DNA of 64,000 nt. It comes from Paralvinella palmiformis (Eukaryota > Annelida > Polychaeta > Terebellida > Alvinellidae). Location of the stretch: the NCBI GenBank assembly GCA_025642065.1, contig JAODUP010001144.1:1-64000 (forward strand), written 5' to 3'. Position numbers and translations under genes: made by a program. The notes beneath the pieces were generated by a model that did no database searches, was not told where the DNA came from, and worked only from the letters and a program-made list of their open reading frames with translations. Below, one piece after another: positions 23,901 to 38,889 of this stretch (position 1 is its first letter; every line of letters begins with the position of its first letter).

Positions 23901-24067
23901 GAGTATTACTGTGAAGTGTTATAACATGTTGACATCATGTGAAAATAGTGGATCTCTTACATTCATTAATACCGCTCCAAGCGTGGGGTATTATTTTGTA
24001 AACTTCAATCGGAACATAATTATTAATAACTCTTGAAATTGGGTACCTTTTCACGAATTCCATAATT

Positions 24068-24235
24068 ATGATGATGATAATTGGTGTTTTACAGCCACTT
24101 CTGTGCACAGGTTAGTTTAAATGGGCCAAAGGTGAAACGTCCCTCAGATAGGCCCACGACGAGTTTCGAACTCAGGTGGTAGTGATATGTGGTCCAACGC
24201 CCTACTAATTAGACCACGTAGGTGCTCCTCACGGA
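24068..24235 (-). mobile_element. tRNA-derived SINE, family 1
   Basis: On the minus strand the head reads cacctacgtggtctaattag then gttggaccac (A-box region), with the B box complement at 24161-24172 (gagtttcgaact on the plus strand). The body (gggcctatctgagg, cgtttcacctttgg, cccatttaaactaacctgtg) and an ATC tail follow. Same family as 15988-16184. Confidence 0.8.
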
Positions 24236-25259
24236 TTTCAATCGAACCCGACTTCATAACTTGAATGCATTTGTGAAAGGAGGAAATACATAAGTTACAT
24301 CTCTATTTTGGAAAGAAACCACGAAAATAAGCAAGGTAATGCTTAAGGCTAAGTTCCCTTCTATAGCTGGGTTTAGGTTCGTAGTCGTGAGGAATTTTCA
24401 GATTTCTTTTTGCCGGAAATTAAATAATATTACAGTTTATGCTACATTTATTAATATAAGGCAGCTTCATATCAAATCACACAATGTTAACACTGTTATA
24501 TTACATTTTTCATTACAGTACAAATTATATACGGAACATATACTGCAGAGCATTCTTATATATTAATATGTAATATATATCTTCTCGTTGATTTGATGGC
24601 TACATTTTCCGGTAAGTTAGATCAAAATGACCAAGTAATATCAGTATGCTTTCAGATGAAATGAAAGATGAAATATCCATTATATATCTTATGAGATTTA
24701 ATTTTTTGCAAAAGAAAAAATATATGAATTGCGAATGTTGTACACGCTCGATTATAAAGGGAGATAAAGCTATACACATGAGATATTGCGTACACTAAGT
24801 TATCACTATAGACCGTGGTTTCTAGGTTAAGAACTGAATTTCCCGCATTTTTGCCACTCGAACAAGAACGAATATAAATTGCACACAAAAGGCCATCCCA
24901 GACAAAACATGTATTCTCTTTGTTTTTTCATGGAACTTAAGGTTCACCTTTTCTTGTTGAGGGATTCCTGCCTGAGGAAACATATGTAACCAAAATATAT
25001 TTTAATAAGTGAATACTGATGCTGAACAGGGTTTTGTGAATTCGTAAAGGTAATACGATATGTGCTTATTTCGTATGAGACAATCAAAACAAAAAATATA
25101 TTTGTAGCAAAAAACAAGTTGGTTTATATATCTCTATTACTTTTAAGCAATGTGTTGAAGCCAAACAGATACCCATTGGTATAGAAGACCTATATCTGCA
25201 TATAGAAGGCCGTTAAAATTACAAACACAGTTAATACATCATTATTGATGTTTCCTCAT

Positions 25260-25317
<58 letters not shown>

Positions 25318-27092
25318 AACTTTAAAAATCATTAACAAAAAGATCTCACAGGTTCTTATTTAATATTTATGTCTACAGTTTAAAAACGACAGTTGCTGTT
25401 GATGACACAAAGGTATATATGACTAGTCTATGAATAAAATATCTCTTATTTCAAAACAAATATAATGTATTTGACTCTAACACAAATTAATAGATATGAC
25501 TATAATTTCCCAAATAACTATATGGCGCCACGTTCTATAATCTTTAAACATGCAATGTCTACAGACATTGTTACATAAAACTACACGTAATTGCGATCTA
25601 TAATAGTGGAACATCTTGTTTAGACTGTGGTGACACTATGGCCATACATTGTAAGCATCACTAATAATAATTCAGACTGGTGCATCTCGTAGAGTGACAA
25701 ATTCTCCGACATATTGTTAAAAGGGAACCTAGATTAACTGGTAGTTAGACAGGTTTTCTATTCTAATATTGTAATAATACATTTTACACCAATCTGTCAC
25801 AAGCTTTCTGTGTGAACGCGATCCGAATTCTGGAGTCGTCCACTGAGATAATATTGCCCGTAACAGTATCTTGACTAAAGTCATTTGGTGATTGCATGGT
25901 TTGGTTTGGCAACCCCCAATGTTTGGAATAATCAAAATCTGTTTTAATAGATTATCCCGTTCACAGTTACCATCATAATTAATATCGATTGTTCAAATTT
26001 TGTGATGTGTTTTAGATACATTGTACCCGAGTTTACACTTTGTAGCGGTACTGAATGACTATTTTATTCAATTTAAGTTTTGATAAAGATGTTAATGATG
26101 ATAACGTTGCTGATGATGATGCTGATGATGATATTGATGTAGTTTATTATTGTTATCGTTTTGTTCTCTTTTATTAACAATATTATTATGACTTATAATG
26201 ATCATGTTTAATTGTTGAATTTCGGGACTACTTGGTACTTTCTGTCGAACTGTATTCGCGTTTGTGAGAAGAACTCTAGAAAGTGACAGAAAAAAAGGTG
26301 TATTACTGGATGAGTGTGAATTATTCTGTCACAATAGCTATGCGCATTTTCTCTGTGTTCAGGCCTTAGTTATTAGTATTCTACGTCAATGCATTTCTGA
26401 TATGTATTACAAACCTGTTTTCCAAACAAAGACGAAATATTGAAGTTGATCAACATAACTATTTCATACCTGACTGTGCTAGTTCAACAGCACAAGTATT
26501 AATACAAAAGATGGTTTTATTCTCTTTCTAAATAATGCCAGCTAGGAGCATGCTATGCTATATATTAAAATAATGTGGCATCATGCATTAATACATCAAA
26601 TATGTGTTACACACTACATTTCAAAACATTGCCAACACTGTTATTTGGTACGCTAGTTTTATTACATTATTGTTTCCAAACACGTCCAAGAATTTAACAC
26701 AATGTGCTGAAGATTTTGTATAATACAAATACATTCTTAAAACAAACAGATCTATGCTTCGTATACGGTAGTACTGTTTAGGCATTACGATACTTGCATT
26801 GCAATTGTTCCGAATGATCAAATACTATTCGTATGGGTTCAGAAGGATATGGCGACTTGGATCAATTTTTAATAACATATACGTCTCATCCATCGTTTTA
26901 CGTCTCATGCCCCTATTGATCGGATTCTTTATTTATCCAGATGTCAGAATTGACTGAATTATTTGAATACATTGTTGAAGTTATTAAGATAATTTCCGTC
27001 TTTTATTTAAAATAATATCCACATAGCTTTAAGCAACAACAGTGATCAGTTATGTTTGATATTTTTACATATATGTATCAATCAATAAATAA

Positions 27093-27095
<3 letters not shown>
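24236..27095. other. Unassigned non-coding DNA
   Basis: About 2.9 kb with no recognised element. It contains a TA run (25263-25313) and a GAT-rich trinucleotide stretch (about 26089-26140). No frame here has family features. Confidence 0.55.
25263..25313. repeat. (TA)n microsatellite
   Basis: Pure TA run. Confidence 0.97.
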
Positions 27096-27153
<58 letters not shown>

Positions 27154-27201
27154 TTGTGTGTGTATTGGTGTGTGTGTGAGTGTGTGTGTGTGTGTGTGTA
27201 T
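27096..27201. repeat. (TA)n-(GT)n compound microsatellite
   Basis: TA run to about 27129, then interrupted GT repeats. Confidence 0.96.
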
Positions 27202-27254
27202 TTCAACTCTAATTACTTTTCAGTCTGGCTAAAAATAAATTCAATCTACAGAAA

Positions 27255-28370
27255 TCCGTCTACGGAAAGTTTACAACGATATATCACTAAATATAGACGC
27301 AGGAAATGTCACAACACTTACACTATTAGATGTATTTACAGCTGTTGACACCATTGACTATTCTCGTTTTCTAGAGCGTCTCTATGGCATACACGGCACA
27401 TCACTCACGTGGATTCGCACATTCTTAACAAATAGGTATCAATCAATAAAACTAAGAAACTGTTTTTCAAAGGCAGGTGCCATGTTTACTGCTGATTACT
27501 TTGAATTCCACACCACTAAGCTCTCTTATCTACAACCATACATTTGACCATCTCCAATGATATCTCTGGCTGGATGACAAACAATAGACTTACACTCAAT
27601 TCAGAAAAAAAAACATATTTCATTATTATATATACATCCAGACGATGCAGTAAGCCTACTAATTTCTTTCCTATGCCAATTATGAAAATACCACCATACC
27701 GTTACACACTGTATGTATTCTTGGTGTTACGTTTGATAGTGATTTTAATTTCAGAAATCATATTTCGTTGACGTGTCGCTCATGATTCTATAATATTAGT
27801 GAGCGTCGCTATATTCGTCGCGATACTGCTCTCTCAGTCGTCAAAACCATTGCTACAGCATACATTATTAGCAGGCTTGATTTCTGCAACTCTTTTTTCC
27901 TTACATCGCATCTAAGGATATTGCAAAACCTCTGTGTGTTCAGAATTGCTTAGATAAGTTGTCGGTTTTCTCATTATACGCCACTCCTGAAATCACTGTA
28001 TTGGTTGCCTGTTCAATCTCGTTTAATTTTAAAACTCTCTGCCATTGCTTATCAAACTCTTTCTTCAAGAGATCCTTCGTATCTATTTATCTATTTTCCA
28101 TGTCTTATCTATCACCTAGGCACAGAGTGCTCTATTGCTGTATTTTCCCAGGGTTAAAACTCATGCTGGCACTAATGCTTTTTCAGTTGTTGTCTCTACT
28201 CTTTGGAACGCAGTCCTCGACCAGTTTAAATCATCAAACACCATTTCATACTTGCTCATCCCTCCTACGTTTTCACCGCAACAGATGATTTGCTGAAGCA
28301 TTTTGCATCGCAACTTGACTAACAAATTGCCCAATCGCTGTACTAGGTGTGCCACTCAGCTCGGTTGTTT
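27255..28370 (+). pseudogene. CR1-group LINE reverse transcriptase, degenerate
   Basis: Translation across several frames gives LTLLDVFTAVDTIDYSRFLE with TWIRTFLTNRYQSIKLRN (27330-27450), ISGWMTNNRLTLNSEKK (27560-27610), LGVTFDSDFNF with ISERRYIRRDTALSVVKTIA and ISRLDFCNSFF (27720-27900), KLSAIAYQTLSSRDPSYLSI-like sequence near 28040-28090, and TLWNAVLDQFKSSNTISYLL near 28200. These follow the order of a Jockey-superfamily, CR1-group ORF2 from the palm to the C-terminus. The GVPQGS and catalytic YADD region between about 27480 and 27540 seems deleted. Many frameshifts are present. It ends close to the inverted RTE 3' end at 28378. Confidence 0.78.
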
Positions 28371-28377
28371 TCGGAGA

Positions 28378-28495
28378 TTATTTGCACTATCGTCTTCAGC
28401 CATTATCAGTCCACTGCAGGACGAAAGCCTTAGCATGCTACCTCCAAAGGTCTCGGTTTCTTGCTCTCATGTACCAGTTCGCATTGTCCCAGTAC

Positions 28496-28529
<34 letters not shown>

Positions 28530-28530
28530 A
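28378..28530 (-). pseudogene. RTE-clade LINE 3' end
   Basis: The minus strand reads KYWDNANWYMRARNRDLWR, a stop, then HAKAFVLQWTDNG and a terminal stop, the same C-terminal motif as at 649-1075. Only about 35 codons are left. An (ATT)n tract at 28497-28529 replaces the upstream part, so the element is severely truncated. It lies tail to tail with the CR1-group fragment at 27255-28370. Confidence 0.78.
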
Positions 28531-28844
28531 ATATAACGCTGTATTTATCTAAATTCTGAATTACCATTAGTAATTAATTAGTTGATTGGTGAGGCCAAAT
28601 TCGTGAAGTGCCTCTCAGTTTTGCGCTGAACCTTGTCAGAAATGGTATGGTATTTGATTTTCCCGTTATGTCACGATATTATTCCTTCTGTACTAACATA
28701 GGTACACTCGATACATTGAACCGGTTCTATGTCTCGCAAAGAAAAAGTATTCAGTGACATATTAGCCCATGTTAATACTTCATGTAGTCCAGCAGGGATA
28801 AACTTAACATATTTATCGTTTGCATTTTGACAGTCTCATTATAT

Positions 28845-29395
28845 ATAAAATAACACTGTTGCCTTTAAGGTTAATATAATTCTGCTTGTTTGACAAGCAT
28901 CGGATTCGGGAAGAGCCATAAAGTTAAGTCTTCCGCAATATTGATGTCCTGAAAACAGGGAGAGCACAAAATTGTTACTGACAAGAATTCGTCATATAAA
29001 ATATAATTAGTCACAGCGAAGCCTCTACTGAACTTAAAAGGACTTTATTTGTATATGTCATATGTGTATTTGTCCACTTGTCATTGTTTGTGTATATCTG
29101 GCTTTTGGAATGTCAGTGAATGATGATGACTTGATTACCGCATCTGATGATCACAGTAAAAATTAGATAACCATTCGTGTGCAGGAATAAATTGTGTTTG
29201 GTTTAATTAACATTTGAGTAGTTATTCTAAGGATTATTCAACTTACCCTTTAAAAATAACTGGTGTTTATTAGCGACCTTTATATTTACACCTATCATTT
29301 TATTGTTTGTCACATATAATTATCAGTTTCCACCAACATATATCCCTTTCAATGAATGTACCTCATATCCAGCTAGTGAGGCGAGTTGGAACTAC
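28845..29395 (+). repeat. Segment P, copy 1
   Basis: Ordered landmarks: aaggttaata, tttgacaag, gccataaagttaagtcttcc, gtgtatatctgg, gtcagtgaatgat and tcatatccagctagtgagg. Equivalent segments are 37690-38255 and 58140-58690. Non-coding and unclassified. Confidence 0.7.
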
Positions 29396-30298
29396 CGGGA
29401 TCGTGAGCTGCCAGTGTACCCTCCATATTGCCACTGAAGGTTCAAATTTATATTTGGTTTCATTAGATTGATTAAAATTAAATAAACCACTCCTTAGGAT
29501 AGTAGCGTTTGTCCATAAACATGACACATTATTAAATAGCATATTTTCTTTAATATTTGATATTTGACATTGAAAATTGGTACCCATCTCTTCGACGCGT
29601 ATGTGTTTAATTGTAAGAAAAGACACCATGACAATTTTTGGCCTTGAAAATATATTCTCATGTTATCAATAAACCCTTATATCAATTGTTGATGAAGTGT
29701 ACATAAAATGATAGTTATATGTTTTGAAATTGATAATAAAATAGTGATGTCTACACAGGAATGATTGCTGGTGGATATTTAAACCAAACATATTCAAATG
29801 TCAGAATATTACATTTTGAAGTTAAATACTTCAAATGGATGAAAAGGTTACATGCTTAGCTGTTTCTGTCCTGATAACCATTATATATACATAAAATAGT
29901 ACGCTAAAGGCAGTTTGATGGGTATGGGGAAATTTCTAATGGCTAAAATATGCGTTCAGTCATAGCCAGGATGCTATAATTATGGTGTATGTCGTAGTTG
30001 TTTGGCTTTCTGAATATTAGGTGTATACTTTACAATTTTTCATAAATCTTTCAAGGTAATATAATATGGACTCTCCCTGAGGGCCAGTCAACTCCTAAGC
30101 TTCAGCCTAGATAATAGTTATCTTTTATCAGTTATTATAGATGACCACGTTATTATTATTATTTTGTTAGTAATGGCCGACAAGTACAGAAACAGGTTTG
30201 TCAAGATTAACAAAAAATCACAATATCTAGCTTAAGTACAAGACACATAGCCCGCGGACGATAAAACGATAAGACTCCTGTTAGGATGATAAGATGTT
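29396..30298 (+). repeat. Part of the P-Q repeat block, copy 1
   Basis: Sequence around 29690-29880 (aaaatgatagttatatgttt and gctgtttctgtcctgataa) has counterparts at 38460-38600 and 62160-62330. No coding signal. Confidence 0.55.
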
Positions 30299-30600
30299 CC
30301 CTTGCGCTAAAGGAAAATAAATTACCCACTGGCAAAATAACACTTAGTAATACCCAGAAGTCATTATATCAAAATACAACATTTGACGTTGAGTAAATAT
30401 TACATGCATTTAAGGGATAGAGTCCTTGGGATACATGACCATCACAGATCCGGACTAGGGAAATATCATAACACAATAAAGAATTTACAAACGACGGGAG
30501 ATAAATATATTCCTGACCAAGATTCAGATATCCCCCATTCATACTGCTACTCTCGTGTTGTTTGACTTATCCCACTACTATGTCCGTATTAGGGAATGGG
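30299..30600 (+). repeat. Segment Q, copy 1
   Basis: Landmarks: cccttgcg, aagtcattatatcaa, gaccatcacagatccggact, agggaaatatcataacac and acgggagataaatat, followed by a GT microsatellite. Counterparts are 38890-39198 and, more diverged, 63270-63590. Confidence 0.72.
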
Positions 30601-30750
30601 TGTGTGTGTGTGTGTACATGTGTGTTTGTGCGCGTGTTGGGTGTGTGCCCATGTGTGCCTGTATGTGTGTGTGCGTACGTGTGAGTATATGTTTATATGT
30701 GTGTGTATGTGTTCGTGTGTTTGTGTGTGTGTGTTTGTGTGTGTGTGTAT
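30600..30750. repeat. (GT)n microsatellite
   Basis: Interrupted GT repeats. The equivalent position in copy 2 (39199-39245) also carries GT. Confidence 0.95.
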
Positions 30751-32340
30751 TTTATATCTTCCTGGGTAATACATGTAATCAAAGATTCTGCATAAAGTAA
30801 ATTCTCTGGCGATTAGCATAAGTCTAAGAGGAATTATGCAAACGTAGTCCAAGGCTTCATATATTCATTCATGTGTTCTAAATAGCAATTATCAACTATT
30901 TAAGAATATCAATTAGCGTTCTGGAAGAAATTACAATTAGGCACTTAGTTAGTTTATAATGCGTATTGGTAAATACATGTTAGAGTAGAGTAAGGAATAT
31001 CAATCAATATATAAACATCCTTGTATATTCTTCACGGATATTGACATGAAATTGGGTCAATGGACATGTATCACTTTACCTTATCGATACGTTTGCATAA
31101 GCATATTTTTTAATATGTTATCGGATATCCCATTGACCCTATCTACTACTATTAGATAGGTTCCGTTTTTTTATTTTTCTATACAATCTCAGGCATATTG
31201 AAATAACATATTTTAATATCACACCGGCTGAGTTCGCGCACACGCAGTCACCTATCAACGGCCTATTTCGGAAGAAATTGGTGAACCAGACGGTCTATTC
31301 GGTTCATCGTACCGATGGATGCCCGAACCTCCTATCAAATACATATTTATTAAAGAATATATGTTTGTCCGTTAACGATACACACCTAAGTTTACATATA
31401 AGCCGTGTCCCTCTGCAGCACCAGTAACCAAATAAGAGTATCCTTGTCATGACTTGCTATATAGCTACTAACGGTACAGGTTGTGCAGGGATAATTTAGG
31501 TATGCTCTAGCTAAATTTTGAAGGTTATCGATATGACTTTAATGTACCCAATTCCGCCTATATAGAGGACTGCATTAATTATCCTTTGTTAGTTCCAATT
31601 TTGAACTTCTACCGATGACAGTTCAATCAGTGACAGTGTTTTGTATCATTGTACATTTACAATATGAATAAGTGTTCAAATCTTATTTTTAGATGGAATA
31701 AAAACATTTCCGCAGAATTATCAAGAAGTTTCTTCTGTAATTTTCTTTCGTCCAAGTAATCTTGGATTCTTGCCCACTAACAGCTCAATCATATTCGCTT
31801 TAATGGACTGTTCGTTCTTTATGCCTTGGGCCTTAGTTGTTATAATTGGTTTTGTTTGTTTATGTGAGTGTTTCTGTATTTATGCATGTTTGTGTATATG
31901 TTTGTGTATGTGTATGTGCGTGTGTTAAAGCGCCATGTTATGTCTTGTGTTGCGCTTTTCTGTTTGTTCTTTTCTATAACTATTATGAGTGATCGCAAAT
32001 GCTATTCTTCGTCAATCGGGTATGACCTACGACAGAATTAATATTGTTTGAACTACAAATTGTGATGACGTCACCTCAGATAACGTTTCAGTAATTATTT
32101 CGGTGATAATGTAATTATATTCAAAAACTAAACATGGCATTAATATTGATAGTTGTTGGCATAAATAGCCTTATAGGTGGTATGTAGGTGATATATTACG
32201 TGCAACATTTAAGGCAAGGTGTTTGGTGACGCAGAGCTGATGTAATGCTATACATTTACAGATGTTTTGTAGTCACAAGTGGCGAAGCAGCATCAGTCGT
32301 TGTTTATTAAACAAGACGTCACATTATTTGCTTTCTAAAT
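30751..32340 (+). repeat. Segment R, copy 1, with unassigned flanks
   Basis: Around 31280-31380 (ggtctattcggttcatcg, tttgtccgtt) and 31780-32045 (ttgcgcttttctgtttgttc, atgctattcttcgtcaatcg) it parallels 39660-40040. The part near 31568-31670 (tgcattaattat) also resembles 34094-34190. Non-coding. Confidence 0.55.
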
Positions 32341-32458
32341 TAATACTTGAAGGCTTTATGTGCCACACAGCCATGCTATAAGAACTTTCCCCACCATATT
32401 TCTGCAAACCTGTTGGTCATGTTAAAGATATGTCGGACAACAAACATAAGCTCCCCTG

Positions 32459-32830
<372 letters not shown>

Positions 32831-32854
32831 ATATGGGATATAGCATCAATGAAA

Positions 32855-32985
32855 TGATTGTTATTCTACTAATTAATGATGAGTGACAATACAATTTGTC
32901 CTTCTCAGCAAAGGAGGTGAATTTACTTAAAACATATCAACATTGGATAATGCATTTGTGTATGCTACTAAGTCTAATTATATAC
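32855..32985 (+). repeat. Direct repeat partner of 40510-40640
   Basis: The text ctaattaatgatga...caatacaatttgtccttctc and acattggataatgcattt is matched at 40510-40640. Confidence 0.75.
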
Positions 32986-33259
32986 ATGCTGGTCATATGA
33001 TGTAAAGCGAAAGAGCTGGACTAGAGAGGGTGTTTCTGGATGACGTAGCCTATTCTACCACAACATGTGTGTGCAGATCTTCTCTATTTTTGTTCAAAAT
33101 AAGTCTCAAGGTTCTACTTCAGATCAATACCAGAATCAGTCGAATAAAAGTAATAATTACCTATTACATTTACGTGTAGCGTTTCAGAGGATAGCGCCTT
33201 TGTTTCTTAATGATATGCTGAAATGTTGCTCAACATTCTGCTGGACCTTGGATATTTTC

Positions 33260-33370
33260 GCTTCTTAAGCCCTCTAACAGATAACACGAAAACGATACTT
33301 AGTCCTACAACGAATATCGCCACAAAAAACAACAACAACGAAACATCTCCAGATCGATCACAAACGTATA
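33260..33370 (+). repeat. Direct repeat partner of 61240-61340
   Basis: The segment with ctctaacag, aatatcgccac and aaaacaacaacaac corresponds to 61240-61340 (cttctaacag, acatcgcaac, aaaacaacaacaa). Confidence 0.55.
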
Positions 33371-33434
33371 GTTACTAAATCATTGAGTCCACCAATAAGA
33401 GGAAGCACTATTTTGACAAATTAACGTGTACCCA

Positions 33435-33640
33435 AAACACCCTTGATGTCCATGTAACTAGTTCATTTTGTATTATGTCAAAGAAAAATGATTCCACTTT
33501 GATTAGCCAGTTTGTTTGTTTCGGATATAAAATAACACCCACTTCCGAGTACATTGCCTGACATGCAATCTTCACCAACAACTGTTTAACGATTATGAAT
33601 CTATATACCATTTCACAAGAAATATGGTTGAAACGGTGCA
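33435..33640 (+). repeat. Segment U, copy 1
   Basis: Shares tgtccatgtaact, ttgtattatg, agccagtttgtttgttt, gagtacatt and caacaactg...aatctatataccat with 34450-34625, about 1.0 kb downstream in the same orientation. The small open frame on the minus strand is not conserved. Confidence 0.75.
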
Positions 33641-34449
33641 CGATATATAAATATTATCTCTCTGCGTCTGCCACGACTCTACATATATTTACAGCCATAA
33701 ACGCATTGATCGCTAACAGTAATTTGGCTTTTCAGATAGATGATCGTTTTTAGCAATTGGGATGGTAAAGTAATTTGTTCTACTAGCATTTCTGGGGTCA
33801 CAGAGGACAAAATTAAGCCAGAATTACCTAACTCATTTCCGTTCGCAGAGAGGTGGCGTGCCTCTGTAGCGATATTATATCAATAGGTTCTTAAATTATC
33901 ATTTTCCAAACAAGATTCAGAATCCACTGGCTTGTATTACTGCTTACTATACAAAGCGTATTTGTGCAACTTCATTGACAGGGGGAAATTAAGCTAGCAC
34001 TGACACAAATCCATCGCCGTTGGGCTCTTCCGTGATAATATTTATCCAACTACTCTTGCTTACTTCATTTTGAAGAGAACTTAACCCGTAAGCCTGCATT
34101 AATTATTCTTTCTTATTTCCAACTCTAAACTTCCGCTAGTGACAATTAAGTTAGTGACAATGCCGTGCATCAGCATACATTTTAAATAGAAAATATTGGC
34201 CATTGACAATTCAGGTTGGAGACCAAAACACTATTAATGCAATACTACTATCATGCTCTTATTAGGTATGCCTATTTTAATCAAATGGTCAACTCTCGAG
34301 TGTTTCATTTCAAGATCAGCCGCGTGTAACCTACTAGAAATTATCTATAGTCGATTTGTCTGTGTGTATACGCGTTTCCGTCTACCTGATTGGTGTCCTC
34401 GTTCTGTACGTCTTGGACCTTGGTAACGTTCACATTTCTATAGCAACAC
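33641..34449. other. Unassigned DNA between U copies
   Basis: The stretch 34094-34190 resembles 31568-31670; the rest is unrecognised. Confidence 0.45.
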
Positions 34450-34625
34450 TTTTCCTGTCCATGTAACTGCGTCATGTTGTATTATGCCCAAGAAAAATGA
34501 ATCGACCTTTAGCCAGTTTGTTTGTTTGTTTGGGATTGAAAGCAACACCTCCTCCCGAGTACATTTCTTAACATGCAACCTTTACCAACAACTGCTTAAC
34601 AATTCTCAATCTATATACCATGTAA
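34450..34625 (+). repeat. Segment U, copy 2
   Basis: Direct repeat of 33435-33640. Confidence 0.75.
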
Positions 34626-34689
34626 GCGTATTACGCCAAGGCTCTTTCCAAATAAGATAACATAGACATATCAGATTACGATTTTTATT

Positions 34690-35830
34690 AAAAACATGCC
34701 ACCAAATACAAAATATATTCAAATAAGGTAAACTTTAATTCAAGATATATTTTTACCTGCTTGTTGGTGGCATGAAGTGTTTTTGACCTCCTAATGGTCA
34801 GTGGCAGATATTTGATCCATAGCGTCGCTGCAGATACACCGAAACACCTATTGCGGTACCTCATGTCAGGTATTTGTGGTACACATAAGAATGATTCAGA
34901 CTCATACTTCAGATCCCTTGTTGGCTGAATCTAAGCAGCAAATTCATTCATATAGTTAGGGACGGTGCAATGAAGTACAACATACTCATTCACCATAATC
35001 GTGTACTGCAACCTGTTTATGACAGGAGACCAATCCACATAATTCACAAGTAGTTTTATACGTTATCCTTTACTGAAGTGTTATCAGTCTATTTGACAGG
35101 CAATTTAGGGTGCAAGTATCTCTTGCGATATACTATCTGATTTGAATAATGTTTCAATTTTGATTAAAAACTGGATTTTGATATTGCATTAATTGGTTAT
35201 CTATGGTCATGGAAGTATAAAAAATGCTATTAAGTTATCTTAACTTTCCGAACTGAATTTCTTCAGTTATACTCGCCTAGTAGTGTGGTATGAAATATAT
35301 ATACACTAACCGAGGTACTGCTATAAGTCAAACAAGCTAGTAGTTTCTTTGAAACGTCTAATCATGATTTAATGAAATTACAGCCAAATAAACCTGGATA
35401 TTGTCAGTGTATCAATGATAGAGTAGATTAGGTCTACTATATATGTTTTCACCAGTTGACCTTGAGTACAAACCGTATAAACAATATTTACGTAGTTCAG
35501 GTACCAATCCTTGTGATGCTCCAAAATGTGGGTACTTACCTGATGAAGCATTCACCCCTAAAGCGCCACACTAAAGCTGTCACACACATTGGACTAAATA
35601 CAGGAGACGAAATTAATGGTCACCCAGAAAATATGTTCGAGATGCCTTTGGAGGGTTGCATGATCAATGACATCAAAGGCAGCATAAAGTGGACATAGAC
35701 TAGTGCTGTCATGCACTTCTTATCTAATGTTTCAGCGATGTAATGATCGACATTCAGGGCAAAGATCCTGGTCGATAGGTTATGCTTCCGTTGTTCAAAC
35801 CGCCGCACCACAATTGTGTTAATAGTCAGA
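34690..35830 (-). pseudogene. CR1-group LINE reverse transcriptase fragments
   Basis: On the minus strand the upstream part (35830-35440) reads IFALNVDHYIAETLDKKC, MTALVYVHF, then after a frameshift AAFDVIDHATLQRHLEHIF, and HFGASQGLVP, which corresponds to the DLSAAFDTVDH and GVPQGSVLGP regions of CR1-group reverse transcriptases. The downstream part (34900-34690) reads MRYRNRCFGVSAATLWIKYL followed by PLTIRRSKTL and KQVKIYLEL, the usual C-terminal pattern (WNNLP...TFKKxLKTYLF). The region between has no readable catalytic box. It is a decayed single insertion or two related fragments. The longest intact frame is 63 codons (35811-35620). Confidence 0.65.
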
Positions 35831-37541
35831 ACGGCTGTTTGAGCGAGTGATTCGTGTAGGTAGAGCTACAGTTATCTCTTTGCTGTTGCAATATCTTCCC
35901 GAAATACAAGATATAGCCCTAACTACCTTTCAACCAGCTCTGGTAACCCGTCTAGTGGGCTTGGTGGGCAAATTTGTATATGCTTCAGTAATTGGAGTGT
36001 TCACTGGTTTAAGTTCGAGGAGTGTTAATATGCTGTGAAATAATAGCATGCTTCGCTGCACGTGGAACCATTTTCAGACCTATCATCTTCTTAATCCTGG
36101 AAGAAGTGAACCAGGTGACGTTTAACTTGAAAACAAATCGAATCGACCCTCTACAACCTGTGGATAATCAATAGGATGCATCTATATAATGATACAGTTC
36201 CCAATTTTTTGTATTTATCTATGCCCATTACAGCTGTCATCATACAGTCATAACTGTTAAAGGCAAAGTTGTTTCTCGACAAATTCCGTTTCATGTTATT
36301 ATGTTACTATCATTATTGATTGGGGCAAAAATATATACCAATTTATTTCTGCAACTGACCAAATATATACAGATCTGATGAGTACAAATATTGCCAACTT
36401 GTAAGTGAAATTAGCAAAATGTGCATGTTGCTGTTTTAAAGAACAACAATAATTGGTCATTAGAATATGAAATGTTATTAAGATCAAATATGTTACTGTC
36501 CACATAAATATATTAACATTACAGTGTTGTTGTCAGCATCTTCACGCATCATGTGCTCGATTAATTACATTGAATAAATCTTGTTTGTGTGTGTTTTTTC
36601 TTCTTCTATATTTCGCCGGTTTGTGTATGCGCGCTTGCACGTATACTTGTGTATGTCTGTTTATGTGTGTATATTTGTGCGCGCGTGTGTATGTGTGTGT
36701 ATATATGTGTGCCTGTGTGTGCGTGTGCGTGCTACTTTAGTTGGGTTTTTGTATTAGGCAGTTAGTAATTCACAGGCGTTATTGAATTCCTGGAGGAGGT
36801 GTTATGTCACAGTGTTTCCTCTTTATGTACGTTATTGTTTAAACAAAATTGGTGGGCCTTTCCTAATATCGACATGTCAATCATAGGGTCTGCATAAATG
36901 TGATTGATGGGTGTGCGTGCAATAGATTGAGAATGTATATAGACTGAGAAGGTAAAATGAATGTGTAAAATGTACATGTAAAATGTATATATCATAATCC
37001 TCATAAATAAAATATTCAAACGTATATCATTTAAAGTATTTGCATAATCAGGTATACTGATATTGTGTCCTGTACATTTTTATGGTATAGTGTTTGTTTT
37101 ATATATTTCCTTTTCAATAATGTGTCATTTTTCTTAAAGTTGACACAGTGCAGAATTGCTATGAGAAAGAAAAGGTAAAGTTTTTTTGTTAAATTAAATC
37201 GAATATCTGTTTCTTATTACTTCCATCTGTAAGGAAATATGCAAAATTTCAAAATAGGTCAATACGTTGTAGTTTGGCGTTCATTATACAAATATCTTCA
37301 ATGGAATTAGATAGGCGTCCGAACCCAAGATTATTCATTTTTACAGTAATATAGCTGAAGGGGATACTTGATAGTTTTACATTATTAATTAAAGGCACAT
37401 TTGCCGTGGAATGGATTAACTAATTAAAACATGTATATCATCCCATATTCAATAGTAAATGGCGTATATTACCAGTTATTATACTTAGAATGTCTATATC
37501 GAGAAATATTGAAAATGTCTGGCTAAAATATGTAGAAACTG
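35831..37541. other. Unassigned non-coding DNA with a GT-rich tract
   Basis: A GT-rich interrupted tract lies at about 36590-36735. No element or coding signal recognised. Confidence 0.5.

Positions 37542-38889
<1,348 letters not shown>

Noticed and set aside
24320..24566. Possible exon in the 75-codon frame
   Set aside because: No splice-site context or protein family could be recognised.
35535..35560. Second hammerhead core at cctgatgaagcattc
   Set aside because: CTGATGA is present but no GAAA follows at a suitable distance, and it lies within a LINE fragment.
36590..36735. Possible Z-DNA regulatory tract
   Set aside because: It is an ordinary interrupted GT microsatellite with no gene nearby to regulate.
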